Assembly (NCBI GenBank): GCA_035505375.1
Contig: DATJQV010000086.1
Span: 1 to 55,814 of the forward strand
Source of the DNA: a bacterium
GTDB taxonomy: Bacteria; Hydrothermota; Tepidihabitantia; Tepidihabitantales; Tepidihabitantaceae
Length of the DNA: 55,814 bases
Direction: 5' to 3'
Position 1 is the first letter of the stretch; every line of letters begins with the position of its first letter. Made by a program: the position numbers and the translations under genes. Under the pieces are notes generated by a model, which had not been told where the DNA came from, searched no databases, and saw nothing but the letters and a program-made list of their open reading frames with translations. Shown here in pieces: positions 47,666 through 54,098 of the stretch.

Positions 47666-47790
47666 TTGAGGATTGAGCTTGTGCTGAGGCTGCGTCGCAG
47701 TCGCGAATGGCGGGCGGGATCTTCCGGGTTGTCCGAGGCTCCCGGAAACACGGTGCCTTCTCTGGTACCGGGGTCCACGGAGGCGCCCTT
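47666..47790 (+). repeat. Toxin-antitoxin-associated repeat, copy 1 (partial)
   Basis: Shares GAGGATTGAGCTTG, CGAATGGCGG, TGTCCGAGGCTC and GGGTCCAC blocks with copies at 48321-48614 and 49293-49622. The similarity runs up to the TTGACC promoter of the following antitoxin gene. Confidence 0.65.
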
Positions 47791-47801
47791 GGTGTCCTCG
47801 G

Positions 47802-47829
47802 TTGACCGCCCGTGGTAGGCCGGTAGAAT
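47802..47829 (+). promoter_or_regulatory. Promoter of the broken Phd-RelE module
   Basis: TTGACC (47802-47807), 16-nt spacer, TAGAAT (47824-47829), 8 nt before the ATG. AAGGTG within the 8 nt could be a very close ribosome-binding site, but most of it would lie at the transcript end. Confidence 0.55.
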
Positions 47830-47837
47830 GAAGGTGT

Positions 47838-48035
47838 ATGGCTGTTACTAGGAACCGGTTCATTGTGGACGAGAACGGCAAGCGTGTCTCGGTCGTTCTC
47901 CCGGTCAGCGACTACGAAGAGCTGCTTGAAGATCTGCACGACCTCGCGGTCGTGGCAGAGCGTCGCCACGAACCTTCCGTCTCACACGCTGCGCTCAAGA
48001 AGAGGCTGAAGGCCGGTGGCCTCCTGCCGCATTGA
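47838..48035 (+). CDS. Phd/YefM-like antitoxin
   Basis: 65 residues: MAVTRNRFIVDENGKRVSVVLPVSDYEELLEDLHDLAVV, the beta-alpha start typical of Phd/YefM-like antitoxins (D-E-x-G-x-x-x-x-V-x-L-P-x-x-x-Y-E-x-L-L-E-D), then a basic C-terminal tail. It overlaps the RelE-like reading frame by 20 nt. The antitoxin is intact although its toxin has an internal stop. Confidence 0.75.
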   Translation: MAVTRNRFIVDENGKRVSVVLPVSDYEELLEDLHDLAVVAERRHEPSVSHAALKKRLKAGGLLPH

Positions 48036-48276
48036 GTGGAAGCGCTCAGCCGAGCGCGGCCTGCGTGGCATAGACCGGAAGCAGATACCCCGCATCATCG
48101 CCGCGGTCGACAGGCTGGCGTGCAACCCGACTTCGGCCGGCAGCAGGAAGCTGGTCGGGTCCGATCGCGTCTACCGAATCTGAGTTGGTGACTATCGCGT
48201 GATATACGAGTACGATGCCGCTCCCGGGGTCGTCTGCATTTTTCATGTCCGCCACCGGCGCGAAGCATACCGGTAG
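48016..48276 (+). pseudogene. RelE-family toxin interrupted by one opal codon
   Basis: From GTG 48016 one frame runs to TAG 48274-48276 (86 codons) but has TGA at 48181-48183. Before it: IEWKRSAERGLRGIDRKQIPRII and GSRKLVGSDRVYRI. Right after it: VGDYRVIYEYD, then HVRHRREAYR. In RelE proteins the junction normally reads Y-R-I/V-R-V-G-D-Y-R, so Arg CGA became TGA by one C-to-T change. The basic catalytic residues near the C-terminus are beyond the stop, so the product should be inactive unless the stop is read through. Confidence 0.85.
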
Positions 48277-48320
48277 TCCGCGTCCGCCTCCCGACAAACA
48301 CGCACTACTCAATCTCTAAC

Positions 48321-48614
48321 CTGGGGTGTCCACATGCGCTGGTGGTGCGGCGGGTTGACTATAATGAACCGCGTGACATCGGGAGCACGGAGTAGTGCCG
48401 GGGGCTAGAGCCTATGGACTGAGGATTTGAGCTTGCGCTAGAGCTGCGACGCGGTCGCGAATGGCGGTAAGGGGCCGGGAGTCCGGTGCTGCCAATCTAG
48501 AATCGTCAATCTGGAATCTGCAATGCCGCGTTGGCGGGCGGGATTTTCCGAGATGTCCGAGGCTCCCCGAAATACGTTGCCTTCTCCGGTTCCCCGGGTC
48601 CACCGAGCTGCCCT
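48321..48614 (+). repeat. Toxin-antitoxin-associated repeat, copy 2
   Basis: Begins CTGGGGTGTCCACATGCGCT and includes GAACCGCGTGACATCGGGAG and CACGGAGTAGTGC, then the GAGCTGCGACGCGGTCGCGA block. It is clearly homologous to copy 3 over nearly its whole length and ends just before the promoter of the intact antitoxin-ParE module. Confidence 0.85.
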
Positions 48615-48623
48615 TGTATGAGG

Positions 48624-48652
48624 TTGACACGTCGGGGCGAACTCTCTACACT
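48624..48652 (+). promoter_or_regulatory. Promoter of the intact antitoxin-ParE module
   Basis: Consensus TTGACA (48624-48629), 17-nt spacer, TACACT (48647-48652), then 7 nt to the GTG. This sets the start of the antitoxin at 48660 and implies a leaderless mRNA. Confidence 0.65.
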
Positions 48653-48659
48653 CAGTCCT

Positions 48660-48917
48660 GTGAAACGAGTCAGACAGTCAGAGGATGCCGAAGCGTCCGC
48701 CGTAGACGGCTCAGTGTTTGACCTGAGTCCGGCCGAGAAAATGCAGTTGGTCGAAGACCTGTGGGACGACCTCGCGGCCGTGCCGGACAGGGTGCCGGTC
48801 CGCGACTGGCAGAAGGCGGAACTGGTTCGCCGCAAAGCGAATCTGGCCCGAAACCCGGGCGCCGGCCTGGCCTGGGAAGAAGTCATGCGCCGCGTTCGTA
48901 GCCGCAGTGGCCGTTAG
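48660..48917 (+). CDS. Addiction-module antitoxin component (TIGR02574-like)
   Basis: 85 residues. The central segment LSPAEKMQLVEDLWDDLAAVPDRVPVRDWQKAELVRRKANLARNPGAGLAWEEV is diagnostic for the small putative addiction-module component family that accompanies ParE/RelE toxins. It overlaps the toxin by 11 nt. An open frame extends 43 codons further upstream, but into the repeat and across the promoter, so GTG 48660 is preferred. Confidence 0.85.
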   Translation: MKRVRQSEDAEASAVDGSVFDLSPAEKMQLVEDLWDDLAAVPDRVPVRDWQKAELVRRKANLARNPGAGLAWEEVMRRVRSRSGR

Positions 48918-49218
48918 GGTCGTCGCGGCCCCTGAGGCCGAGCAGGACGTTGCCGACGCCTATGCCTGGTACGAAAGTCAGCGTGTGGGGCTCGGAGAGG
49001 AGTTCCTGGGTTGCCTCGATGCCTGCATTGAGGCAACTCGTCGTTCACCCAATACGCACGCGACTATCTTCAGGAGATTTCGGCGCGCCCTGCTCCGGCG
49101 CTTCCCTTACGCAGTGTTCTACGAGTACGATTCAGGCGTTGTGACCGTTTTCGGCGTATTCCACACATCGCGACACCCGTTGAGGTGGATAGAACGGGCG
49201 ACGAGGGATAGAGGCTAG
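48907..49218 (+). CDS. ParE/RelE-family toxin
   Basis: 103 residues: VRVVAAPEAEQDVADAYAWYESQRVGLGEEFL, RRALLRRFPYAVFYEYDSGVVTVFGVFHTSRHPLRW. This is the typical ParE fold pattern, where toxins inhibit gyrase or cut ribosome-bound mRNA. It is full length and intact, in contrast to the neighbouring RelE gene. The GTG start lies inside the antitoxin gene. Confidence 0.9.
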   Translation: MAVRVVAAPEAEQDVADAYAWYESQRVGLGEEFLGCLDACIEATRRSPNTHATIFRRFRRALLRRFPYAVFYEYDSGVVTVFGVFHTSRHPLRWIERATRDRG

Positions 49219-49292
49219 ACACCAGCCAACCGTTCTCTGCTGACCGACGCCGAGTTGTCCTGCCCGCCAATCCGCAATCTACAATCTCGTGT

Positions 49293-49622
49293 CTGGAGTC
49301 TCCACATGCGCTGGTGGTGCGGCTGGTTCATTATCATGAACCGCGTGACATCGGGAGCACGGAGTAGTGCTGGGGACTAGGGACTATGGACTGAGGACGG
49401 CGGACTTGGGCCTGCGCGTGGGCTAGCTTTGCTTGTGGTTTGGGCTATCCAAGTACTCGAACTGCGACGCGGTCGCGAATGGCGGTAAGGGGGTGGGAGT
49501 CCAGTACTGCCAGTCTAGGATCGTCAATCTAGAATCTGCAATGCCTCGTTGGCGGGCGGAGTCTTCCAGGATGTCCGAGGCTCACCGAAATGCGGCGACT
49601 GCCCTGGTTCCCCTGGTCTGCC
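49293..49622 (+). repeat. Toxin-antitoxin-associated repeat, copy 3
   Basis: Homologous to copy 2 (CTCCACATGCGCTGGTGGTGC, GAACCGCGTGACATCGGGAG, CACGGAGTAGTGCTGGG, ACTGCGACGCGGTCGCGA), with about 60 extra bases near 49396-49458. No toxin-antitoxin gene follows it; the convergent TSDGGY gene ends at 49641. Confidence 0.85.
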
Positions 49623-49640
49623 ATGGCCAGCGGTGTTCTG

Positions 49641-50789
49641 CTAGCGCCTTCGTTCGGGCGCGAGCTTGGTCACGTATAGGTTATCGTGGCGCATACCGGT
49701 AACGACATAACCTCCGTCAGCAGTCTGGCGTATGCAGTGGCCTGAATAGCTGCCAGAAAGCGTGTCGGTCCATATCTGCGTGCCATTGGACGATGTACGC
49801 ACCAGAGTTGCTATGTCGCCTGCCTTGTAACTCGGTCTCGTCGTCCCGGCGATAATGTAGCCGCCGTCCGATGTCTGTTCGATACAGTGTCCTCGGCTGA
49901 CCTCGCTCGGCATGAACGTGTCAGCCCAAACGCTGTCTCGATTTGCGTTGGTCTTGAGCAGGTAAATACTCGTGTACCCTTGCTTGGCACCGGTCGCGGC
50001 ATAGCCTCCGTCTGAAGTCTGTATGACCGAGTTAGCACTCATCAGGCTTCCGAAAGTCTTTATTAGCTGCTGCTGAACCCCGAGCGAGTCAACTTTCAGG
50101 AGCGTCCTGGTGCCGATGATGTACCCGCCGTCAGAAGTCCTGCGCAGTGACAGTTCTTCATCTCTGCCGTTGAGGTCGTAGAAGACATTGTATAGGTGAC
50201 TCCATCTGAGGTTTCCGCTGCTGTTCGTTCTCCAGAGTATGACAGCGCTGTCATCCAGGAATCGTTGCGCGACAACGGTATAGGCGGTGTCAGCTAGTCT
50301 GACGACTGAAATAGCATTGGCTGAAAACTCGTTCGCAAGGCAGGTTCGCCAGACCTCGTTCCCCAGCGCATTTACTTTGAGGAGGCACGGATCCCAGTGA
50401 CTCTGATTGGCAGATGCGCCGCCAGCGACAATGTATCCGCCGTCGGAGGTCTGCACGACTGACGACCCCATCATGCCGCCGGCCGCCTTGAATGTCCTCA
50501 CCCACGGGGTATCTCCGGATGCGTACAACTTGACCAGCAGGACCGCATATCCCGTGGTACTGTCATTGGAGTCGGTCGTACCGACGACGATATAGCCGCC
50601 GTCGGACGTCTGTTGAACGCAATGGCCGGCGGCCCCACCCCATCCCGGAAAGGTCCTTGTCCACTGCACCGCTGGCGGCTTGGCGGCGAGGGCCGGAAGT
50701 GCTGCCGCCAGCAGGGCGGCCAGAAGCCACGATATGCGCATGCGGATTGCAGGGTGAGTAGCGAGAGCAGAGCCGGACGCCAAGCGCAT
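49641..50789 (-). CDS. Exported protein with six TSDGGY repeats
   Basis: 382 residues. After a signal peptide (WLLAALLAAALPALA) come six copies of a motif near QTSDGGYIVxG (for example HCVQQTSDGGYIVVG and HCIEQTSDGGYIIAG), spaced by about 50 residues with LVKL/LLKVN strands. These are propeller-like repeats common in exported proteins of candidate phyla. No catalytic motif. The longer start at 50789 is used because a TTGACA promoter ends 12 nt before it; an internal ATG at 50741 right before the signal peptide is the alternative. Confidence 0.8.
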   Translation of the reverse strand: MRLASGSALATHPAIRMRISWLLAALLAAALPALAAKPPAVQWTRTFPGWGGAAGHCVQQTSDGGYIVVGTTDSNDSTTGYAVLLVKLYASGDTPWVRTFKAAGGMMGSSVVQTSDGGYIVAGGASANQSHWDPCLLKVNALGNEVWRTCLANEFSANAISVVRLADTAYTVVAQRFLDDSAVILWRTNSSGNLRWSHLYNVFYDLNGRDEELSLRRTSDGGYIIGTRTLLKVDSLGVQQQLIKTFGSLMSANSVIQTSDGGYAATGAKQGYTSIYLLKTNANRDSVWADTFMPSEVSRGHCIEQTSDGGYIIAGTTRPSYKAGDIATLVRTSSNGTQIWTDTLSGSYSGHCIRQTADGGYVVTGMRHDNLYVTKLAPERRR

Positions 50790-50801
50790 ACACTCGCGAA
50801 C

Positions 50802-50829
50802 AGGCTATTGCGTGGACGGCAAATGTCAA
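50802..50829 (-). promoter_or_regulatory. Promoter of the TSDGGY-repeat gene
   Basis: On the minus strand: TTGACA (50829-50824), 16-nt spacer, TAGCCT (50807-50802), 12 nt before the ATG at 50789. Confidence 0.55.
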
Positions 50830-51134
50830 GCGCTGGCGGGCCGACTGGCGATTGGCGACTGTCGACTAGAGTCCGGATCGTAGGACGTCTGTGGAATCGG
50901 CGTAATCTGCGGACAATCTCTTCGTCCGTTTCGTGTCCTTTCGTGTCTTCGTGGCGATCTGCCCGACCATCTGCGTAATCTGCGGTTAGTCTCCGCGTCG
51001 GCTTCGTGTCTTTTGCTTTACCACCCGCGCCGCCATCCCGAAGCTCAAGAGGAATCGTGACTACAGGCCTAGCGCCTGGCGTATCCAATGCAGAACATTG
51101 ACCCGGTAGCGGCCGGGCCGCAGCCGACATTACC
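50830..51134. other. Intergenic stretch with short repeats
   Basis: Contains repeated GGCGTAATCTGCGG / GCGTAATCTGCGG and TTCGTGTC units (50898-51010), reverse-orientation relatives of the GCAGATTAC repeats near nrdJ. No gene is recognised. Confidence 0.55.
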
Positions 51135-51155
51135 GTGGGCGCGGGACGCGCCACA
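51135..51155 (-). terminator. Hairpin after the first PilB-like gene
   Basis: GTGGGCGCG and CGCGCCACAC form a GGCGCG/CGCGCC stem with a bulge, 5 nt beyond the stop of the minus-strand gene. Confidence 0.45.
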
Positions 51156-51160
51156 CGGTT

Positions 51161-52426
51161 CTAGAGCTCGTTGATAGTCTCCGGGTCCATTATGTAGCCG
51201 AGTCCGCCCTTCAAGACCACTTCCTTCAATGTCGTGAGCCCGGCCTTGACTTTCGTCATGCCGGCAGCGTACAGGCCTCTTTGTTCCACTGCGCCGTAGG
51301 ATTGGCGCAGGGCGCTGGGTTGCGGGCGGTTCAGCGCGATGTCGCGGAGGGCATCGGTCACCGGCACCACCGCGAAGACCCCGACCTGGCCTCTGTACCC
51401 GGTCCCCATGCACTGTTCGCAGCCGCGGCCTTTGGCTACCTTCTGGCCGGGCTTGATACCCAGAAACTGCCTCTCGATCGAGCCCGGCGCGACACTCTGC
51501 TTGCAGGACGGGCAGACCCGTCGGAGAACGCGCTGCCCGACTATGCCCTCGAGACCGGTGGCGAGCAGGAACGGGTCGACGCCCAGTCCCAGCAGTCCGG
51601 AAATCGCCTCAACCGCGTCGCCGGCGTTCAGCGAGCTCAGTACCAGACGGCCGCCAAGAGCGGTCCTCAGGGCGGCGTGCGTGGTATCGACGTCGCCCAG
51701 GTCGCCGACCATGACCACGTCGGGGTCCTGGCGAGTGATTACGCGCAGGGCTGCCGCGTAGTCGTAGCCGGAGCGCGGGTCGACCTGCGACTGGATGATG
51801 TTGGGCAGGTTATACTCGATCGGGTACTCCAGGGTGACCACCCTTTTGTCGCTCCTGGCCAGTTCGCTCAGCATCGCGTACAGAGTCGTGGTTTTGCCGC
51901 TGCCGGCCGGGCCCACGACCAGAATCAGGCCGCGTGGCTTTGCCAGCATCTTGCGCAAGCAGGTCAGCGCCGCGGGCTCGAATCCCAGCTTGCCCAGCGG
52001 CACGAGCGAGTTGCAGTCGCGCATCCGCAGGGTCAGGCTCTCACCTTGCGACGTCGGCAGACTGTGAACCGCGAAGTCGACCTCGCGGCCGTCGACAAGT
52101 GCGCCATAATGTCCATCGCTGGGCAGGCGTTCGTCTTCGAGTTTCATCCGGGCCATCTTGCGAATCCTGGTGAGCACGCCTTCCGGCAGGCTCTGGTCGG
52201 GTGGTTGGACCAGTCGCAGCGTTCCGTCAACGCGGAAATGGATAGACAACCCCGGGTGTCGTTCTTCGATGTGGATGTCGGACGCGCGCTCACGGACCGC
52301 GCGGATTAGCAGCATGTTGACCCATCTCTCGACGGTCGTGTCCGGTGCCGGCTTCGGGGGCCGTCCGGTTTCTTCTGGTGCCGTAGCGGGCTTGGTGACC
52401 CGCCGGTTCTGCTTCTTCTCTTTCAT
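51161..52426 (-). CDS. PilB/GspE-like secretion ATPase, copy 1
   Basis: 421 residues. It has a short basic N-terminus (MKEKKQNRRV), the N2-type domain (ASDIHIEERHPGLSIHFRVDGTLR), Walker A GPAGSGKTTTLYA, the Asp box (VTLEYPIEYNLPNIIQSQVDPRSG) and two CxxC zinc pairs (CPSC, CEQC). The usual Walker B glutamate block GEIRDxET reads GDLGDVDT, so Glu is Asp and Arg is Gly. It lacks the N1 domain of full-length PilB. Type IV pilus or type II secretion motors power assembly, and whether this one hydrolyses ATP normally is doubtful. GGGAGGAG precedes the ATG. Copy 2 lies just upstream. Confidence 0.88.
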   Translation of the reverse strand: MKEKKQNRRVTKPATAPEETGRPPKPAPDTTVERWVNMLLIRAVRERASDIHIEERHPGLSIHFRVDGTLRLVQPPDQSLPEGVLTRIRKMARMKLEDERLPSDGHYGALVDGREVDFAVHSLPTSQGESLTLRMRDCNSLVPLGKLGFEPAALTCLRKMLAKPRGLILVVGPAGSGKTTTLYAMLSELARSDKRVVTLEYPIEYNLPNIIQSQVDPRSGYDYAAALRVITRQDPDVVMVGDLGDVDTTHAALRTALGGRLVLSSLNAGDAVEAISGLLGLGVDPFLLATGLEGIVGQRVLRRVCPSCKQSVAPGSIERQFLGIKPGQKVAKGRGCEQCMGTGYRGQVGVFAVVPVTDALRDIALNRPQPSALRQSYGAVEQRGLYAAGMTKVKAGLTTLKEVVLKGGLGYIMDPETINEL

Positions 52427-52591
52427 ATTCTCCTCCCTCGACTACTTCACTGGCATATCCCTCGGATTCGTGGTTCCCATTCAGGCTTGAGCTTCGCGGA
52501 ACCAGTTGCCATGGACTGAGACGGCGGGAACCCGACCGTCTACGCCCAAGGATAGGCAGCCTGCGGGCAAAGTCCTTAGCAGAGTCCGGCG
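52427..52591 (-). promoter_or_regulatory. Leader of PilB copy 1 with shared element
   Basis: On the minus strand GGCAAC, GCGAAGC, AAGCC and GAATGGGAAC (52510-52473) match in order an element in the copy 2 leader. GGACT-16-TATCCT upstream is a weaker form of the copy 2 promoter. The two leaders seem to have been duplicated with the genes. Confidence 0.5.
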
Positions 52592-53836
52592 TTAGAGCGG
52601 AGGAACCACGCGCATTACTTCTTCGAAGGTGGTGAGCCCGGCTTTGGCCTTCTCCGCGCTGTCTTGGTACAGGGCTCCTATTTCGGCTTTGCGATAGAGC
52701 TGGCGCAGGGCGTTCGGCTGCGGGCGGGTAAGCACGAGGTCGCGAATCTCTTCGGTCACCGGCAGGACCGCGAAGACCCCGACGCGCCCTTTGTAGCCGG
52801 TGCCCTTGCATTCCTGGCAGCCGCGACCCTTGGCCAGCTTCTGACCGGGCTTCAGCCCCAGCCATTGACTCGCCGCCTCGCTCGGCGCAATGCTCTGCTT
52901 GCACGACGGGCAGACCTGGCGGAGCACCCGCTGTTCAATCACGCCTTCAAGGCCGTTGCCGAGCAGTAGCGGGTCGACTCCCATCCCCAAAAGGCGGGCA
53001 ATCGCCTCGGCCGCGTCGTTCGCGTGAATCGAACTCAGTACCAGGTGCCCGCCCAGGACGGTCTGAAGGGCAGCCTGGGCAGTCTCGAGGTCGCCCAGCC
53101 CGCCGACCATGACCACGTCCGGGTCTTGGCGCGTGACCACGCGTAGAGCGGTTGCGTAGTCGTACCCGGAGCGCGGGTCAATCTGCGACTGGGCGACATT
53201 GGCCATGTCGAACTCTATCGGGTACTCGAGCGTGACGACCTTCTTGTCGCTCTTGCCTATCTCGCTGAGCAATGCGTACAGGGTCGTGGTCTTGCCGCTG
53301 CCCGCCGGGCCTGCGACCAGAATCAGGCCGCGCGGCTTGCCCATCATCTCACGTACCTTCGTCAGTGTTGCGGGCGGGAACCCCAGCCGGTCCATCGGGA
53401 TAAGCGTAGCGCGGTCCAGCACGCGCAGGGCCAGGCTCTCTCCATAGGAAGTCGGCAGGCTGTGAACCCGGAAGTCGATCTCGCGGCCGTCCACAATCGC
53501 ACCGTAGCGTCCATCCTTGGGCATGCGCTCGTCTTCCATCTTCATCCTTGACATCTTCTTGATCCGGGAAACCACGCTCTCCTGCAGACTCTGCTCGGGT
53601 GCGGGGACCGGTCGCAGCGTGCCGTCAACGCGGAAGCGGACCGTCAGTCCTTCGGCTCCCGGCTCGATGTGAATCGCGTCGGCCCGCTGGCGCACGGCAT
53701 CGACTATCATCCGGTTGACCCAGCTCTCTGCGGTCGTGGCCGGGGCCGGCTTCGCGGCCTTTACGGTCGCTTGCGGTGCCTCTACAGGCTTGGCGGCGGG
53801 CTTGGCGACCCGCCGGTTCTGTTTCTTCTCTTTCAC
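52592..53836 (-). CDS. PilB/GspE-like secretion ATPase, copy 2
   Basis: 414 residues, a close paralogue of copy 1, sharing the MKEKKQNRRV start, ADAIHIEPGAEGLTVRFRVDGTLR, GPAGSGKTTTLYA, EYPIEFDMANVAQSQIDPRSG, and zinc pairs CPSC and CQEC. The Walker B block is GGLGDLET, with Gly instead of the catalytic Glu. The GTG at 53836 has AAGGAGGA 5 nt upstream and aligns with the copy 1 start; the frame is open further upstream but through the leader. No pilin, PilC or PilT genes are in the window. It could be a regulatory or assembly partner of copy 1. Confidence 0.88.
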   Translation of the reverse strand: MKEKKQNRRVAKPAAKPVEAPQATVKAAKPAPATTAESWVNRMIVDAVRQRADAIHIEPGAEGLTVRFRVDGTLRPVPAPEQSLQESVVSRIKKMSRMKMEDERMPKDGRYGAIVDGREIDFRVHSLPTSYGESLALRVLDRATLIPMDRLGFPPATLTKVREMMGKPRGLILVAGPAGSGKTTTLYALLSEIGKSDKKVVTLEYPIEFDMANVAQSQIDPRSGYDYATALRVVTRQDPDVVMVGGLGDLETAQAALQTVLGGHLVLSSIHANDAAEAIARLLGMGVDPLLLGNGLEGVIEQRVLRQVCPSCKQSIAPSEAASQWLGLKPGQKLAKGRGCQECKGTGYKGRVGVFAVLPVTEEIRDLVLTRPQPNALRQLYRKAEIGALYQDSAEKAKAGLTTFEEVMRVVPPL

Positions 53837-53992
53837 CTTCTCCTCCTTCTTACTGATTCGCTGATCACGTCCTCCGATCTCGGGGATGTTGGCATTCCGG
53901 CTTATGCCTTCAAGTGACGGATTGCCAGCGACCGGGGCGGCGCGAACCTGTCTATCTCCATACGATGATAGACCAACCTCGGACAAAGTCAA
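53837..53992 (-). promoter_or_regulatory. Promoter and structured leader of PilB copy 2
   Basis: On the minus strand TTGACT (53992-53987), 16-nt spacer, TATCAT (53970-53965) predicts a leader of about 120 nt. It contains GGCAAT, TTGAAGGCAT, AAGCC and GAATGCCAAC (53926-53888), with GGCAT/ATGCC able to pair. The element is shared with copy 1. A riboswitch is possible, but I cannot match a known class. Confidence 0.5.
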
Positions 53993-54098
53993 CCACCCGG
54001 ACTTGCAGACGCCAGCCGGGGCATGGCCGCCGGCGTTCCATCTCGGCCGCAGAATCTGAATCCTGTATTCTGTATTCTGTCTACTGTATACTTCCGCC

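Noticed and set aside
47331-47969. 212-codon minus-strand frame across array 2
   Set aside because: It overlaps the array and the Phd-like antitoxin gene on the other strand and has no start signal or homology.
48181-48183. Selenocysteine at TGA in the RelE frame
   Set aside because: The expected residue is Arg, and no SECIS-like hairpin is evident directly downstream.
48531-48659. Upstream extension of the addiction-module antitoxin
   Set aside because: It runs through the direct repeat and across a consensus promoter, so it would not be transcribed.
52427-53970. c-di-GMP-I riboswitch in the PilB leaders
   Set aside because: GGCAA and AAGCC fragments are suggestive, but the GACGCAAAGCC core and receptor are missing. 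Listed as an unclassified leader instead.
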